Shown here: one piece after another, positions 22,141-31,416 of the stretch
Numbering within the stretch: the stretch's first letter is position 1
How the letters are laid out: every line of letters starts with the position of its first letter
NCBI GenBank assembly: GCA_902767045.1
Contig: CACXFT010000083.1
Span: 1-41,989 of the forward strand
DNA length: 41,989 nucleotides
DNA from: an uncultured Prevotellaceae bacterium
GTDB taxonomy: Bacteria; Bacteroidota; Bacteroidia; Bacteroidales; Bacteroidaceae
Direction: 5' to 3'
The notes under the pieces: generated by a model
The model's database searches: none
What the model was told of the DNA's origin: nothing
The model's input: only the letters and a program-made list of their open reading frames with translations
Made by a program: the position numbers and the translations under genes

Positions 22141-24645
22141 ATGACATTAGACAAATTCACCATCAAGGCACAGGAGGCGGTGCAGCAGGCAGTGCAAACC
22201 GCACAGCGGGCCGGACAGCAGACCATTGAGCCGGTTCACCTGTTGCAGGGCATCCTGGAGAAAGGAGCCGACGTTACCAACTTCGTGTTCCAGAAGTTGG
22301 GCGTGAACAAACAACAGATTGAAACACTGGTGCAGAGCGAACTGCAACACCTGCCGCGCGTAAGTGGCGGCGAACCCTACTTCTCGAACACCTCGTCGCA
22401 GGTGCTTCAGCGGGCCATGGACACGGCACAGAAGATGGGCGACGAATATGTGAGCATAGAACCCATGTTGCTTGCCCTGCTTGGCGTGAACTCTACTGCC
22501 AGCCGCATTCTGAAGGATGCCGGATGCACAGAGGCCGACATGACAAAGGCCATACAACAACTGCGACAGGGACAGAAGGTGCAGTCGGTGAGCGGCGACG
22601 AGAACTTTCAGGCGCTTTCGAAATATGCGAAGAACCTGGTCGATGATGCCCGCAACGGAAAACTCGACCCCGTGATTGGACGTGACGACGAAATCAGGCG
22701 CGTGCTGCAAATCCTCTCCCGACGCACCAAGAACAACCCTATCCTCATAGGTGAACCGGGAACGGGTAAGACGGCCATCGTGGAAGGACTGGCTCAGCGT
22801 ATCGTGCGGGGCGACGTGCCCGAGAACCTGAAAGACAAGCGACTCTACTCGCTCGACATGGGCGCACTGGTGGCCGGTGCCAAATACAAGGGCGAGTTCG
22901 AGGAACGACTCAAAGGGGTTATCAAGGAGGTGACACAGGCCGAAGGCAACATCATTCTCTTCATCGACGAGATTCACACCCTGGTGGGAGCCGGCGGCGG
23001 CGAAGGGGCTATGGATGCGGCCAACATCCTGAAACCGGCCCTTGCCCGTGGCGAACTGAGGGCCATCGGTGCCACCACGCTCAACGAATATCAGAAATAC
23101 TTCGAAAAAGACAAGGCCCTGGAACGACGCTTCCAAACGGTGATGGTTGACGAACCCGACGAGCTGTCGGCCATCTCCATCCTGCGCGGACTGAAGGAAC
23201 GCTACGAGAATCACCACAAAGTGCGTATACAGGACGATGCCTGCATAGCGGCCGTGAAGCTCTCGGAACGTTACATCTCTGACCGGTTCCTGCCCGACAA
23301 GGCCATCGACCTGATGGACGAGGCGGCTGCCAAACTGCGCATGGAACGTGACTCGGTGCCCGAGGAACTGGACGACATTACCCGACAGCTGAAACAGTTA
23401 GAGATTGAACGCGAGGCCATCAAACGCGAAAACGACGTGCCGAAGATTGAACAGTTAGACAAAGAGATTGCCGAACTGCGCGAACAGGAAACACAGTTCC
23501 GAGCCAAATGGGAGAGCGAGCGCGAACTGGTGAACCGCATACAACAGGACAAGCAGCAGATGGAACAGCTGCGCTACGAGGCTGAACGGGCCGAACGCGA
23601 AGGCAACTACCAGCGTGTGGCCGAAATTCGCTACGGACAGCTGCAGGCGCTGGAGAACGACATTGCCCAGATTCACGACAAACTGAAAACACAGGAGTCG
23701 GCTCGCATGGTGCGCGAAGAGGTAACAGCCGACGACATCGCCGAGGTGGTGAGCCGCTGGACGGGCATTCCCGTGAGCCGCATGATGCAGAGCGAAAAGG
23801 AGAAGCTGCTGCACCTGGAAGAGGAACTGCACCGCCGCGTGATTGGACAAGACGAGGCCATCAACGCTGTTGCAGATGCCGTTAGACGAAGCCGTGCCGG
23901 ACTGCAAGACCCCAAGCGACCCATCGCCTCGTTCATATTCCTTGGAACCACCGGCGTGGGTAAGACGGAACTGGCCAAGGCACTGGCCGAATATCTCTTC
24001 AACGACGAATCGATGATGACGCGTATCGATATGTCGGAGTATCAGGAGAAACACACCGTGAGCCGACTCATCGGTGCACCTCCGGGATATGTGGGCTACG
24101 ACGAGGGCGGACAGCTCACCGAAGCCGTGCGGCGCAAGCCTTACAGCGTAGTGCTCTTCGACGAGATTGAAAAGGCGCACCCCGATGTGTTCAACATCCT
24201 GCTGCAGGTGCTCGACGATGGCAGGCTCACCGATAACAAGGGGCGCACAGCCAACTTCAAGAACACCATCATCATCATGACGAGCAATGCCACGCGCGAC
24301 CAGCTGCGCCTGACCATGCGACCGGAGTTCCTGAACCGTATCGACGACATCATCACCTTCCAGCAACTCTCGAAGGAACAAATCGCAGAGGTGGTGACAC
24401 TGCAGATGAACAAGGTGAAGGACATGCTCGCCCAGCAAGACTTCCACTTGCAGTGGACCCCGCAGGCCATCAACTACCTGGCCGAGGCCGGCTACGACCC
24501 CGAGTTCGGTGCCCGTCCTGTGAAACGAGCCATACAGACCAATGTGCTCAACGAGCTTTCGAAGAAACTGCTCGCCGGCGAAGTGAGAAAAGACAAGCCC
24601 GTCATCATCGACGACTTCGGCGATGGGCTGGTGTTCCGCAACTAA
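22141..24645 (+). CDS. clpB: ATP-dependent disaggregase ClpB, with a shortened second AAA+ domain
   Basis: ClpB is the hexameric cytosolic chaperone that pulls apart protein aggregates with DnaK. Visible parts: the Clp N domain (1-150), D1 Walker A GEPGTGKT (204-211), the coiled-coil middle domain (about 400-520), and D2 Walker A GTTGVGKT (602-609). ATG 22141 gives the family start [13 protein letters not shown], and an AAGGAG site 8 bases upstream supports it over ATG 22084. The protein has 834 residues, whereas about 860 is usual. The shortage lies between the D2 sensor-1 motif MTSN (713-716) and RPEFLNRID (727-735): only ten residues separate them, against about 30 in E. coli and more in Bacteroides. 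The frame stays open, so it is a clean in-frame deletion or a lineage variant. Confidence 0.95.
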   Translation: MTLDKFTIKAQEAVQQAVQTAQRAGQQTIEPVHLLQGILEKGADVTNFVFQKLGVNKQQIETLVQSELQHLPRVSGGEPYFSNTSSQVLQRAMDTAQKMGDEYVSIEPMLLALLGVNSTASRILKDAGCTEADMTKAIQQLRQGQKVQSVSGDENFQALSKYAKNLVDDARNGKLDPVIGRDDEIRRVLQILSRRTKNNPILIGEPGTGKTAIVEGLAQRIVRGDVPENLKDKRLYSLDMGALVAGAKYKGEFEERLKGVIKEVTQAEGNIILFIDEIHTLVGAGGGEGAMDAANILKPALARGELRAIGATTLNEYQKYFEKDKALERRFQTVMVDEPDELSAISILRGLKERYENHHKVRIQDDACIAAVKLSERYISDRFLPDKAIDLMDEAAAKLRMERDSVPEELDDITRQLKQLEIEREAIKRENDVPKIEQLDKEIAELREQETQFRAKWESERELVNRIQQDKQQMEQLRYEAERAEREGNYQRVAEIRYGQLQALENDIAQIHDKLKTQESARMVREEVTADDIAEVVSRWTGIPVSRMMQSEKEKLLHLEEELHRRVIGQDEAINAVADAVRRSRAGLQDPKRPIASFIFLGTTGVGKTELAKALAEYLFNDESMMTRIDMSEYQEKHTVSRLIGAPPGYVGYDEGGQLTEAVRRKPYSVVLFDEIEKAHPDVFNILLQVLDDGRLTDNKGRTANFKNTIIIMTSNATRDQLRLTMRPEFLNRIDDIITFQQLSKEQIAEVVTLQMNKVKDMLAQQDFHLQWTPQAINYLAEAGYDPEFGARPVKRAIQTNVLNELSKKLLAGEVRKDKPVIIDDFGDGLVFRN

Positions 24646-24646
24646 A

Positions 24647-24680
24647 GCAGAAAGAAGAAAGCAGAAAGCAGAAAGCAGAC
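24647..24680 (+). repeat. GCAGAAA heptamer repeats after clpB
   Basis: AAGCAGAAAGAAGAAAGCAG, then AAAGCAGAAAGCAGAC: four to five 7-base units of GCAGAAA type directly after the clpB stop and before its terminator. Confidence 0.75.
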
Positions 24681-24724
24681 GAGGGCGTGCCAATGAAATT
24701 TGGCACGCCCTCTGTCGTTTGTTT
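24678..24724 (+). terminator. Intrinsic terminator after clpB
   Basis: A perfect 13-base stem, GAGGGCGTGCCAA (24681-24693) with TTGGCACGCCCTC (24700-24712), loop TGAAAT, followed by a T-rich tail. The tail overlaps the -33 region of the next promoter. Confidence 0.85.
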
Positions 24725-24745
24725 ATAAAAAAAACATTACCTTTG
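24719..24745 (+). promoter_or_regulatory. OPT transporter promoter
   Basis: TACCTTTG at 24738-24745 with TTG at 24719-24721 (spacer 16, slightly short), 46 bases before the ATG at 24791. Confidence 0.6.
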
Positions 24746-24790
24746 CAAGCCGATAAACCAACAAAAAGCTCATAAACCAACAAAAACAAC

Positions 24791-26737
24791 ATGGAAGAGA
24801 AAGAACTGGCAGCAGGACTGCCCGAGAATGCATTCAGAGAGTTGAAAGAGGGTGAGGAGTATCGCCCGCTGATGGACCCGGCCCGCAACTACCCGGAAGT
24901 GAACGGGTGGTCGGTAACATGGGGCGTTGTGATGGCAATGCTGTTTTCGGCTGCCGCTGCCTACTTAGGCCTGAAGGTGGGCCAGGTGTTTGAGGCTGCC
25001 ATTCCCATTGCCATCATTGCCGTGGGCGTGTCGACGGCTGCCAAACGGTCGCGGGCACTGGGCGAGAACGTGATTATACAGTCTATCGGTGCCTGTTCGG
25101 GTTCGGTGGTGGCCGGAGCCATATTCACGCTGCCCGCCATCTACATCCTACAGGCCAAGTATCCCGAGATGTCGGCATCGTTTGTGAATATCTTCATCTC
25201 GTCGCTCTTGGGCGGCATCATCGGCATTCTGTTTCTTATTCCCTTTCGCAAATACTTTGTGCAAGACATGCACGGCAAATACCCCTTCCCCGAGGCCACT
25301 GCCACCACGCAGGTGCTGGTGAGCGGCGAGAAAGGGGGCGACCAGGCCAAGCCGCTGCTGGTGGCCGGACTGGTGGGCGGACTCTATGACTTTGTGGTTG
25401 CCACCTTCGGCTGGTGGAACGAGAACTTCACCACCCGCGTGGTGGTGTGGGGACAGCAGCTTGCCGACCAAGCCAAACTGGTGTTCAAGGTGAACACGGG
25501 GGCGGCAGTGCTCGGTTTGGGCTACATCATCGGTTTCCGCTATGCACTCATCATCTGCTTGGGTTCGCTCGCCGTGTGGTGGCTCATTGTGCCGGGCATA
25601 GCACTGCTCTTTGGCGACCAGGTGCTGAACCTCTGGGACCCGAGCATCACCAAGACCGTTGGCGAGATGTCGCCCGAAGAGATTTTCCGTTCATACGGTA
25701 AGTCGATAGGCATCGGCGGCATTGCCATGGCGGGCATCATCGGCATCATCAAGTCGTGGGGTATCATCAAGAGTGCCGTGGGACTGGCTGCACAGGAGAT
25801 GAAAGGCACCAAGACCGCCGAAGGCGATATGCCCCGCACAGCTCGCGACCTTTCGTTCCGCTTCATCGGCATGGCCTCGGTAGTAACAATTCTCTTGACA
25901 TTCCTCTTCTTCTGGTTCGGAGTGATGGATGGCAACATGCTCTTCGCCTTGGTAGCCATTGTGTTGGTGGCGGTGATAGCATTCCTCTTCACCACGGTGG
26001 CTGCCAATGCCATTGCCATTGTGGGGTCGAACCCCGTGAGCGGCATGACCCTGATGACGCTTATCTTAGCCTCGGTGGTGATGGTGGGCGTAGGACTGAA
26101 AGGCACGAGCGGCATGCTGGCAGCCCTCATCATGGGTGGTGTGGTGTGCACGGCCCTTTCGGTGGCTGGTTCTTTCATCACCGACCTGAAGATTGGCTAT
26201 TGGTTGGGCTCCACCCCGCGCAAACAAGAACAGTGGAAGTTCTTAGGTGTGCTGGTTTCGGCAGCCACGGTGGGCGGTGTGATGATGCTGCTCAACGAAA
26301 CCTACGGCTTTGCCAGCGGACAGCTTGCCGCACCGCAGGCCAATGCCATGGCAGCCGTCATAGACCCGCTCATGAATGGTGTGGGAGCCCCCTGGCTGCT
26401 CTATGCCATCGGAGCCTTGCTTGCCATAGTGCTCACCTGGCTGAAGGTGCCCGCCCTGGCCTTTGCCCTGGGCATGTTCATTCCCATGGAGCTGAACATT
26501 CCCCTGCTGGTGGGCGGTGCCATCAACTGGTATGTGAAGGGGAGCGAGAAAGGAACACTCATTGCCAGCGGCTTCATTGCCGGCGGTGCCCTGATGGGTG
26601 TGGTGTCGGCACTGCTGCGCTTTGCAGGCTACAACCCCATCAATGAAGCGTGGTTAGAGAACCCCCTCTCGGAACTGGCGTCGCTTGCAGCCTACCTTTG
26701 CCTGATTGCCTACTTCGTGTGGACAACCAAGAAGTAA
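24791..26737 (+). CDS. OPT family oligopeptide transporter
   Basis: A 648-residue polytopic inner-membrane protein with about fourteen to sixteen hydrophobic segments. The N-terminal GWSVTWGVVMAMLFSAAAAY followed by LGLKVGQVFEAAIPIAIIAV, the early loop GKYPFPEATATTQVLVSGEK, and the later GSNPVSGMTLMTLILAS identify the oligopeptide transporter (OPT) family of secondary transporters. The family moves small peptides or metal-chelate complexes; the substrate here cannot be read from sequence. It has its own promoter, and the response regulator starts 43 bases after its stop with a separate -7 element. Confidence 0.9.
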   Translation: MEEKELAAGLPENAFRELKEGEEYRPLMDPARNYPEVNGWSVTWGVVMAMLFSAAAAYLGLKVGQVFEAAIPIAIIAVGVSTAAKRSRALGENVIIQSIGACSGSVVAGAIFTLPAIYILQAKYPEMSASFVNIFISSLLGGIIGILFLIPFRKYFVQDMHGKYPFPEATATTQVLVSGEKGGDQAKPLLVAGLVGGLYDFVVATFGWWNENFTTRVVVWGQQLADQAKLVFKVNTGAAVLGLGYIIGFRYALIICLGSLAVWWLIVPGIALLFGDQVLNLWDPSITKTVGEMSPEEIFRSYGKSIGIGGIAMAGIIGIIKSWGIIKSAVGLAAQEMKGTKTAEGDMPRTARDLSFRFIGMASVVTILLTFLFFWFGVMDGNMLFALVAIVLVAVIAFLFTTVAANAIAIVGSNPVSGMTLMTLILASVVMVGVGLKGTSGMLAALIMGGVVCTALSVAGSFITDLKIGYWLGSTPRKQEQWKFLGVLVSAATVGGVMMLLNETYGFASGQLAAPQANAMAAVIDPLMNGVGAPWLLYAIGALLAIVLTWLKVPALAFALGMFIPMELNIPLLVGGAINWYVKGSEKGTLIASGFIAGGALMGVVSALLRFAGYNPINEAWLENPLSELASLAAYLCLIAYFVWTTKK

Positions 26738-26744
26738 TTTTTAT

Positions 26745-26752
26745 TATCTTTG
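26745..26752 (+). promoter_or_regulatory. Two-component system promoter, -7 element
   Basis: TATCTTTG followed by CACAC, 28 bases before the response regulator ATG. No -33 TTG at a good distance. Confidence 0.55.
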
Positions 26753-26780
26753 CACACACGAACCCTACACCCGCAAAAGA

Positions 26781-27518
26781 ATGAGCGACATAGAGAAAAA
26801 GAAAATATTGGTGGTTGACGACGAGGAAGACCTTCGCGAGATTCTCTCCTTCAACCTCACGGCAGCCAACTACGAGGTTGACGAGGCGACTTCGGCCGAA
26901 GAAGCACTGCAACTCATCAACAATGCTGCAGCGAACGAATGCAACTACAGTCTGATGCTGCTCGACGTGATGATGGAGGGCATATCGGGCTTCGAACTGG
27001 CAGAACTGCTTGCCCACAGACCGAAGGGACAACACATTCCCATTATTTTTCTCACGGCCAAGGATGGAGAGGAGAACACCCTGCACGGATTTGCGGCCGG
27101 AGCCGACGACTACGTTACCAAGCCTTTCTCGGTGCGCGAGGTGGTGGCACGGGTGAAAGCGGTTATCAACCGCAGCGAGCAGCATGCCGCAAAACAAGAA
27201 CAGACGCTCATATACCGCGGACTCTGCATCAGCCTCGACCGCATACAGGTGACGGTTGACGGAGAACCTACCCAACTCACCAAAACAGAGTTCGACCTGC
27301 TGCGCCTTCTGCTGGGCCGGCGGGGGGAGGTGCTCTCCCGTCAGCAACTGCTCAAAGAGGTGTGGCCAAGCAACGTGATTGTTACCGAAAGAACGGTTGA
27401 CGTGAACATTACCCGACTGCGCAAGAAGCTGGGCCAATATGCTGGCTGCATCGTTTCAAGGCAGGGCTTCGGCTACATCTTTGAAACGCAAAACGAACCT
27501 AACAACCGCATGCCATGA
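26781..27518 (+). CDS. OmpR/PhoB-type response regulator
   Basis: A 245-residue transcription factor with a receiver domain (about residues 8-125) and a winged-helix DNA-binding domain (about 145-243). The receiver shows the acidic pair Asp13-Asp14, the phosphorylation site Asp62 in LMLLDVMM, the Thr in IIFLTAKDG, and Lys114 in VTKPFS. The output domain has LTKTEFDLLRLLLGRRGEVL and ERTVDVNITRLRKKLG, typical of the PhoB/OmpR class. ATG 26781 (MSDIEKKKILVVDDEED) is used because the upstream frame precedes the promoter. Its stop overlaps the kinase start (ATGA), so the two form a pair. Confidence 0.93.
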   Translation: MSDIEKKKILVVDDEEDLREILSFNLTAANYEVDEATSAEEALQLINNAAANECNYSLMLLDVMMEGISGFELAELLAHRPKGQHIPIIFLTAKDGEENTLHGFAAGADDYVTKPFSVREVVARVKAVINRSEQHAAKQEQTLIYRGLCISLDRIQVTVDGEPTQLTKTEFDLLRLLLGRRGEVLSRQQLLKEVWPSNVIVTERTVDVNITRLRKKLGQYAGCIVSRQGFGYIFETQNEPNNRMP

Positions 27519-28462
27519 AAAAACAACAACACCGACACCTCTCGGAAGGGCGCAAGATGTTTGCCATCGTGATGACCATCTTTGCTGTCTATGCCGCCAT
27601 CTTCATTGCCTTCGAAGACTACGACCGCCGCTGGATTCAGCCCTTCGACGAGGTGAGCGACTGGCACTTGCTGGCTTTCTCACTGGTGGTGATGGCATTG
27701 CTCAGCCTCATCCTGCACCGCTATGCACGCCGCATGGACGAGCGCATCAGCCAGGAACAGGCCCTGAAAGAGAACCGCATGCGACGCGAACTCACACAAA
27801 ACATTGCACACGAACTGAAAACACCCGTAGCAAGCATTCTGGGATATGCCGAAACCATGCTCGACAACCCCAACCTGCCGCCCGACACCTTACACCGCTT
27901 TATATTACGCACGCGGGCGCAGGCGCAAAGGCTATCAGCGCTGCTGCAAGACATTTCGCTGCTGAACCGCATGGACTATGCCGCCGACATGCTGGCACGA
28001 GAGCGCATAGACGTTTCGGTGATGGTGCAGGAAATAGTGCTGGAAACACAGCTGGCACTCGAACGCAGGCACATGACGGTGAGAAACTGTCTGCCCGAAA
28101 GCATCATCACCGAGGGCAACCCCATGCTCGTTTACAGCATCTTCCGAAACCTCTTCGACAACGCCATCAACTATGCAGGCGAAAACACCACCATCAACAT
28201 CAGTGCCGATAACGAAGGGAAAAGGTGGAGATTTCAATTCGCCGACAACGGACAGGGCATTGCTCAAGAGCACCTTTCACGCATCTTTGAACGCTTCTAC
28301 CGCATTGATAAAGGGCGCAGCCGACAGCTCGGAGGCACCGGACTGGGACTCGCCATCGTGAAAAACGCAGTGCTCATGCACGGGGGAAACATCAGCGCTC
28401 AACCCGCACCACACGGAGGGGTTGCCTTCACTTTCACCCTGCCAAATGTACAAAAAATATAA
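27515..28462 (+). CDS. Membrane sensor histidine kinase partner
   Basis: A short (315-residue) kinase with two membrane segments (about 15-33 and 51-67) and only some 17 residues outside, so the signal is probably sensed in the membrane or through a partner protein. There is no obvious HAMP or PAS domain. HisKA has NIAHELKTPVASILGYAE with the phospho-accepting His99. The ATPase part has the N box NLFDNAINYA (Asn216), the G1 box DNGQG (244-248), an F box FERFYRIDKG, and the G2 box GGTGLGLA (273-280). All catalytic motifs are intact. Target genes and stimulus are unknown. Confidence 0.93.
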   Translation: MKKQQHRHLSEGRKMFAIVMTIFAVYAAIFIAFEDYDRRWIQPFDEVSDWHLLAFSLVVMALLSLILHRYARRMDERISQEQALKENRMRRELTQNIAHELKTPVASILGYAETMLDNPNLPPDTLHRFILRTRAQAQRLSALLQDISLLNRMDYAADMLARERIDVSVMVQEIVLETQLALERRHMTVRNCLPESIITEGNPMLVYSIFRNLFDNAINYAGENTTINISADNEGKRWRFQFADNGQGIAQEHLSRIFERFYRIDKGRSRQLGGTGLGLAIVKNAVLMHGGNISAQPAPHGGVAFTFTLPNVQKI

Positions 28463-28501
28463 AATTGCATCTTTTACAAGCGCTATTTGATAGAAAATTA
28501 C

Positions 28502-28509
28502 TATCTTTG
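28502..28509 (+). promoter_or_regulatory. parA promoter, -7 element
   Basis: TATCTTTG followed by CACCC, 67 bases before the parA ATG. Confidence 0.55.
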
Positions 28510-28575
28510 CACCCTATATAGGTACGAAGAAGCTACTTCGCGCCCTCTATCATTATCGTAAAAAGATGAAAAGAA

Positions 28576-29340
28576 ATGGGAAAAATCATTGCTTTAGCTA
28601 ATCAGAAAGGCGGTGTGGGTAAAACTACCACCACCATCAATCTTGCGGCTTCACTGGCCACATTGGAAAAAACTGTGCTCTTGGTGGATGCCGACCCGCA
28701 GGCCAACGCATCAAGCGGACTGGGGGTGAACATTGAGGAGGTGGACTGCTCGCTCTATGAATGCATCATCGACAAAGCCGACGTGCGCGACGCCATCTAC
28801 ACAACAGATATTGAAGGACTCGATATCATTCCGAGTCACATCGACCTGGTGGGAGCGGAAATAGAAATGCTCAACCTCGAGAACAGAGAGAAAGTGATTA
28901 AACAGATGCTCGACCCCATCAGCAGCGAATACGACTACATCCTCATCGACTGCTCACCATCGCTGGGACTTATCACCGTGAACGCCCTGACAGCTGCCGA
29001 CTCGGTAATCATTCCGGTGCAGTGTGAATATTTCGCACTGGAGGGCATCTCGAAACTGCTCAACACCATCAAAATCATCAAGAGCAAGCTGAACCCGAAA
29101 CTCGAAATAGAGGGGTTCCTGCTCACCATGTACGACTCGCGCCTGCGACTGGCCAACCAAATCTACGACGAGGTGAAACGCCACTTCCAGGAACTGGTGT
29201 TCAAAACCGTTATTCAGCGAAACGTGAAACTTTCGGAAAGCCCCTCACACGGACTGCCCGTGATTCTCTACGATGCCGAATCGGCAGGTGCCAAAAACCA
29301 CCTGGCACTCGCCAAGGAAATCATCTCGAAAGAGCGGTAG
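28576..29340 (+). CDS. parA: Chromosome partitioning ATPase ParA (Soj)
   Basis: A 254-residue Walker-type ATPase that moves ParB-parS complexes over the nucleoid. The deviant Walker A is KGGVGKTTTTINLAASLA (about residues 10-27) with the signature lysine. Then come VLLVDADPQANASSGLG (Walker A', near 35-51), YILIDCSPSLGLIT (Walker B, near 119) and PVQCEYFALEGISKLL. The start MGKIIALANQKGG is standard. About 24 bases after the stop begins a MITE-like element that separates it from parB. Confidence 0.95.
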   Translation: MGKIIALANQKGGVGKTTTTINLAASLATLEKTVLLVDADPQANASSGLGVNIEEVDCSLYECIIDKADVRDAIYTTDIEGLDIIPSHIDLVGAEIEMLNLENREKVIKQMLDPISSEYDYILIDCSPSLGLITVNALTAADSVIIPVQCEYFALEGISKLLNTIKIIKSKLNPKLEIEGFLLTMYDSRLRLANQIYDEVKRHFQELVFKTVIQRNVKLSESPSHGLPVILYDAESAGAKNHLALAKEIISKER

Positions 29341-29368
29341 ACGGCGCTGCGCTTCGCTAAATGAGAAA
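29341..29368 (+). repeat. Short cap element after parA
   Basis: GGCGCTGCGCTTCGCTAAAT followed by GAGAAA: the GC-rich head and one heptamer of the family that ends surE and ispH, placed directly after the parA stop. Confidence 0.75.
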
Positions 29369-29562
29369 TGGTGGGTTCTATTAATTCGCTTTGGCATATT
29401 TCTGAGCTATTTTGGCTTTTATTTTGTAAGTTGAAGATGGAGTGTAGCGGGCTACACGACTGATGAAACTTACAAAATAAAGACAAAAGAGCCAGAAAGA
29501 TGACAAAAGGTTAATCACTCGCCAATGTAAAACAAAACCGTGGGAATTAACAGAACCCACCA
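29369..29562. mobile_element. MITE-like element between parA and parB
   Basis: Terminal inverted repeats TGGTGGGTTCTATTAATTC (29369-29387) and GAATTAACAGAACCCACCA (29544-29562) differ at one position. Inside, TTTTATTTTGTAAGTT (29417-29432) faces AACTTACAAAATAAA (29467-29481), and the centre is the hairpin GTGTAGC-gg-GCTACAC (29442-29457). The 194 bases therefore fold on themselves and code for nothing. A lone end of the same element lies at 32793-32811. Target duplication is not clear (at best AA). The transposase family that could mobilise it is unknown to me. Confidence 0.7.
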
Positions 29563-29576
29563 AACGATAAACGATA

Positions 29577-30512
29577 ATGGCCGTACATAAGAAATTTAAC
29601 CGAAGCGTCCTCGGAAGAGGACTCGACCAGATTGAAGGCGGAAAGGGACTCGACGCCCTCATCGACACCACCGGCGTGAAAACGCAGGGGTCGTCGACCA
29701 TCAACGAGATTCCCATCAACCAGATTGAAGCCAACCCCAACCAGCCACGCCGCGAATTTGACGAACAGGCACTGCAGGAGCTGGCTACCAGCATAGCACA
29801 GATTGGAATCATACAGCCCATCACTCTCCGACAGGTGAGCGAAGGGCACTACCAGATTATTGCGGGCGAACGCCGATGGAGAGCTTCGCAGATTGCCGGA
29901 CTGGAAGCAGTGCCGGCCTACATACGCACCATCAGCGACGAGAACGTGATGGAAATGGCACTCGTTGAGAACATTCAGCGCGAAGACCTCAACGCCATTG
30001 AAATTGCTCTGGCCTACCAGCACCTGCTGGAGGGCAGCGGCATGACCCAGGAGAAGGTTTCTGAACGGGTGGGCAAAAGCCGAACCGCCATCACCAACTA
30101 CCTGCGACTGCTGCGACTGCCGGCGCAGGTGCAGATGGCTCTGCAGAAAAAAGAGATTGATATGGGGCACGCTCGCGCCCTGCTCGCCGTTGACAGTCCG
30201 TCGCTGCAAATAAAACTCTTCAAAGAAACCCAGCGCAACGGCTATTCGGTGCGCAAAGTGGAAGAACTGGCACAGAAGCTGAAAAACGGTGAAAGCATTG
30301 AGATGGGCAAAAAGGTGGTGGCACCAAAAACACCACTGCCCGAACAATTCGACAGCATGAAGAACCGACTACAGGAAATCTTCAGCTCGAAGGTGCAGCT
30401 CTCATGCTCGCCAAAAGGAAAAGGCAAAATAAGCATACCCTTCGACAACGAAGAAGACCTTGCCCGCCTGATGGAACTCTTCAATAAACTGAACGAACAA
30501 ACAGAAGCGTGA
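29577..30512 (+). CDS. parB: Chromosome partitioning protein ParB
   Basis: A 311-residue parS-binding CTPase clamp. The N-terminal segment (KFNRSVLGRGLDQIEGGKGL) precedes the ParB/Srx domain: IPINQIEANPNQPRREFDEQ near residue 43, GHYQIIAGERRWRA near 92 and ENIQREDLNAIEIA near 127, which are the CTP-binding motifs. The helix-turn-helix follows (MTQEKVSERVGKSRTAITNYLRLLRLP in sequence), then the C-terminal dimerisation part. It starts just after two AACGATA heptamers next to the MITE-like element; no ribosome-binding site is obvious. Its stop overlaps the GTG start of the next gene (GTGA). Confidence 0.95.
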   Translation: MAVHKKFNRSVLGRGLDQIEGGKGLDALIDTTGVKTQGSSTINEIPINQIEANPNQPRREFDEQALQELATSIAQIGIIQPITLRQVSEGHYQIIAGERRWRASQIAGLEAVPAYIRTISDENVMEMALVENIQREDLNAIEIALAYQHLLEGSGMTQEKVSERVGKSRTAITNYLRLLRLPAQVQMALQKKEIDMGHARALLAVDSPSLQIKLFKETQRNGYSVRKVEELAQKLKNGESIEMGKKVVAPKTPLPEQFDSMKNRLQEIFSSKVQLSCSPKGKGKISIPFDNEEDLARLMELFNKLNEQTEA

Positions 30513-31357
30513 AAAAGTTCATCCTCAAAACCACTTGCCTGCTCGCTGCAATGGCATTCGCTGTAAACGGGAAAGCCAACACGCAGGTTGCCGACTCGCT
30601 GGAAAAGCAAGCCGTGGCAACGGTTGCGGATTCACTGAAACAGCATCAGGCCGCGGCCCATGCCCACTCGCCCGAACTGGCACCAACGGGGGGAGAACCG
30701 CTCTCGCCCGACGATATGCTCATGGCGGGAGAACAACGCATATCGGCCGACTCGCTGGCGCAAGCACTTGGGGCCGACTCGATAGCGCAAACGCTCGGGG
30801 CCGACTCGATAGTGGTAACGAAGAAAAGAAAAGAGAAACGCGACTGGAGTACCTGGAAACCCGACCCCAAAAGGGCCATGTGGCTGGCCATCGTTATTCC
30901 GGGGGCCGGACAAATCTACAACCGCAAATACTGGAAGCTGCCCATCATCTACGGCGGATTCATGGGATGTCTGTATGCGCTGAACTGGAACAACCAGATG
31001 TATCACGACTATGCACAGGCCTACCTCGACATCATGGACGACGACCCCAACACCCACAGCTACGACCAGTTCATGCACCTGGGCAACCAGATAACGGCCG
31101 CCAACCAAGACCGCTATAAAGACCTCTTCAAGAAACGCAAAGACCGCTACCGCCGATGGCGCGACCTGAGCGTGTTCGTGATGATTGGCATCTATGCCTT
31201 CTCGGTAATCGATGCGTATGTGGATGCATCGCTCTCGGAATTCGACATATCGAAAGACCTGAGCATGAAGCTCTCGCCAACCATGCTCAACAACCAAAGC
31301 AGCCGCAACCCGCTCCGCTCGTCGGCACTGGGTCTGCAATGCAGCTTGAACTTCTAA
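30509..31357 (+). CDS. DUF5683 domain protein, exported or membrane
   Basis: A 282-residue protein that starts at GTG 30509, overlapping the parB stop. It has a signal peptide (KKFILKTTCLLAAMAFAVNGKA), then a low-complexity region with tandem GADSIAQTLGADSIVVT-like repeats (about 80-108). The conserved part (about 115-250: KPDPKRAMWLAIVIPGAGQI, YNRKYWKLPIIYGGFMGCLYAL) with two or three membrane segments matches DUF5683, a Bacteroidetes family of unknown function regularly found after parB. The ADS(I/L)AQ repeat is also visible in the DNA as GGGGCCGACTCGATAG repeats and may vary in copy number. Confidence 0.82.
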   Translation: MKKFILKTTCLLAAMAFAVNGKANTQVADSLEKQAVATVADSLKQHQAAAHAHSPELAPTGGEPLSPDDMLMAGEQRISADSLAQALGADSIAQTLGADSIVVTKKRKEKRDWSTWKPDPKRAMWLAIVIPGAGQIYNRKYWKLPIIYGGFMGCLYALNWNNQMYHDYAQAYLDIMDDDPNTHSYDQFMHLGNQITAANQDRYKDLFKKRKDRYRRWRDLSVFVMIGIYAFSVIDAYVDASLSEFDISKDLSMKLSPTMLNNQSSRNPLRSSALGLQCSLNF

Positions 31358-31416
31358 CAAAGCCCCCCGCACCCTCACACCCCCCACCCCCTAACCCTTT
31401 AAAACAAGAAAGAAAA

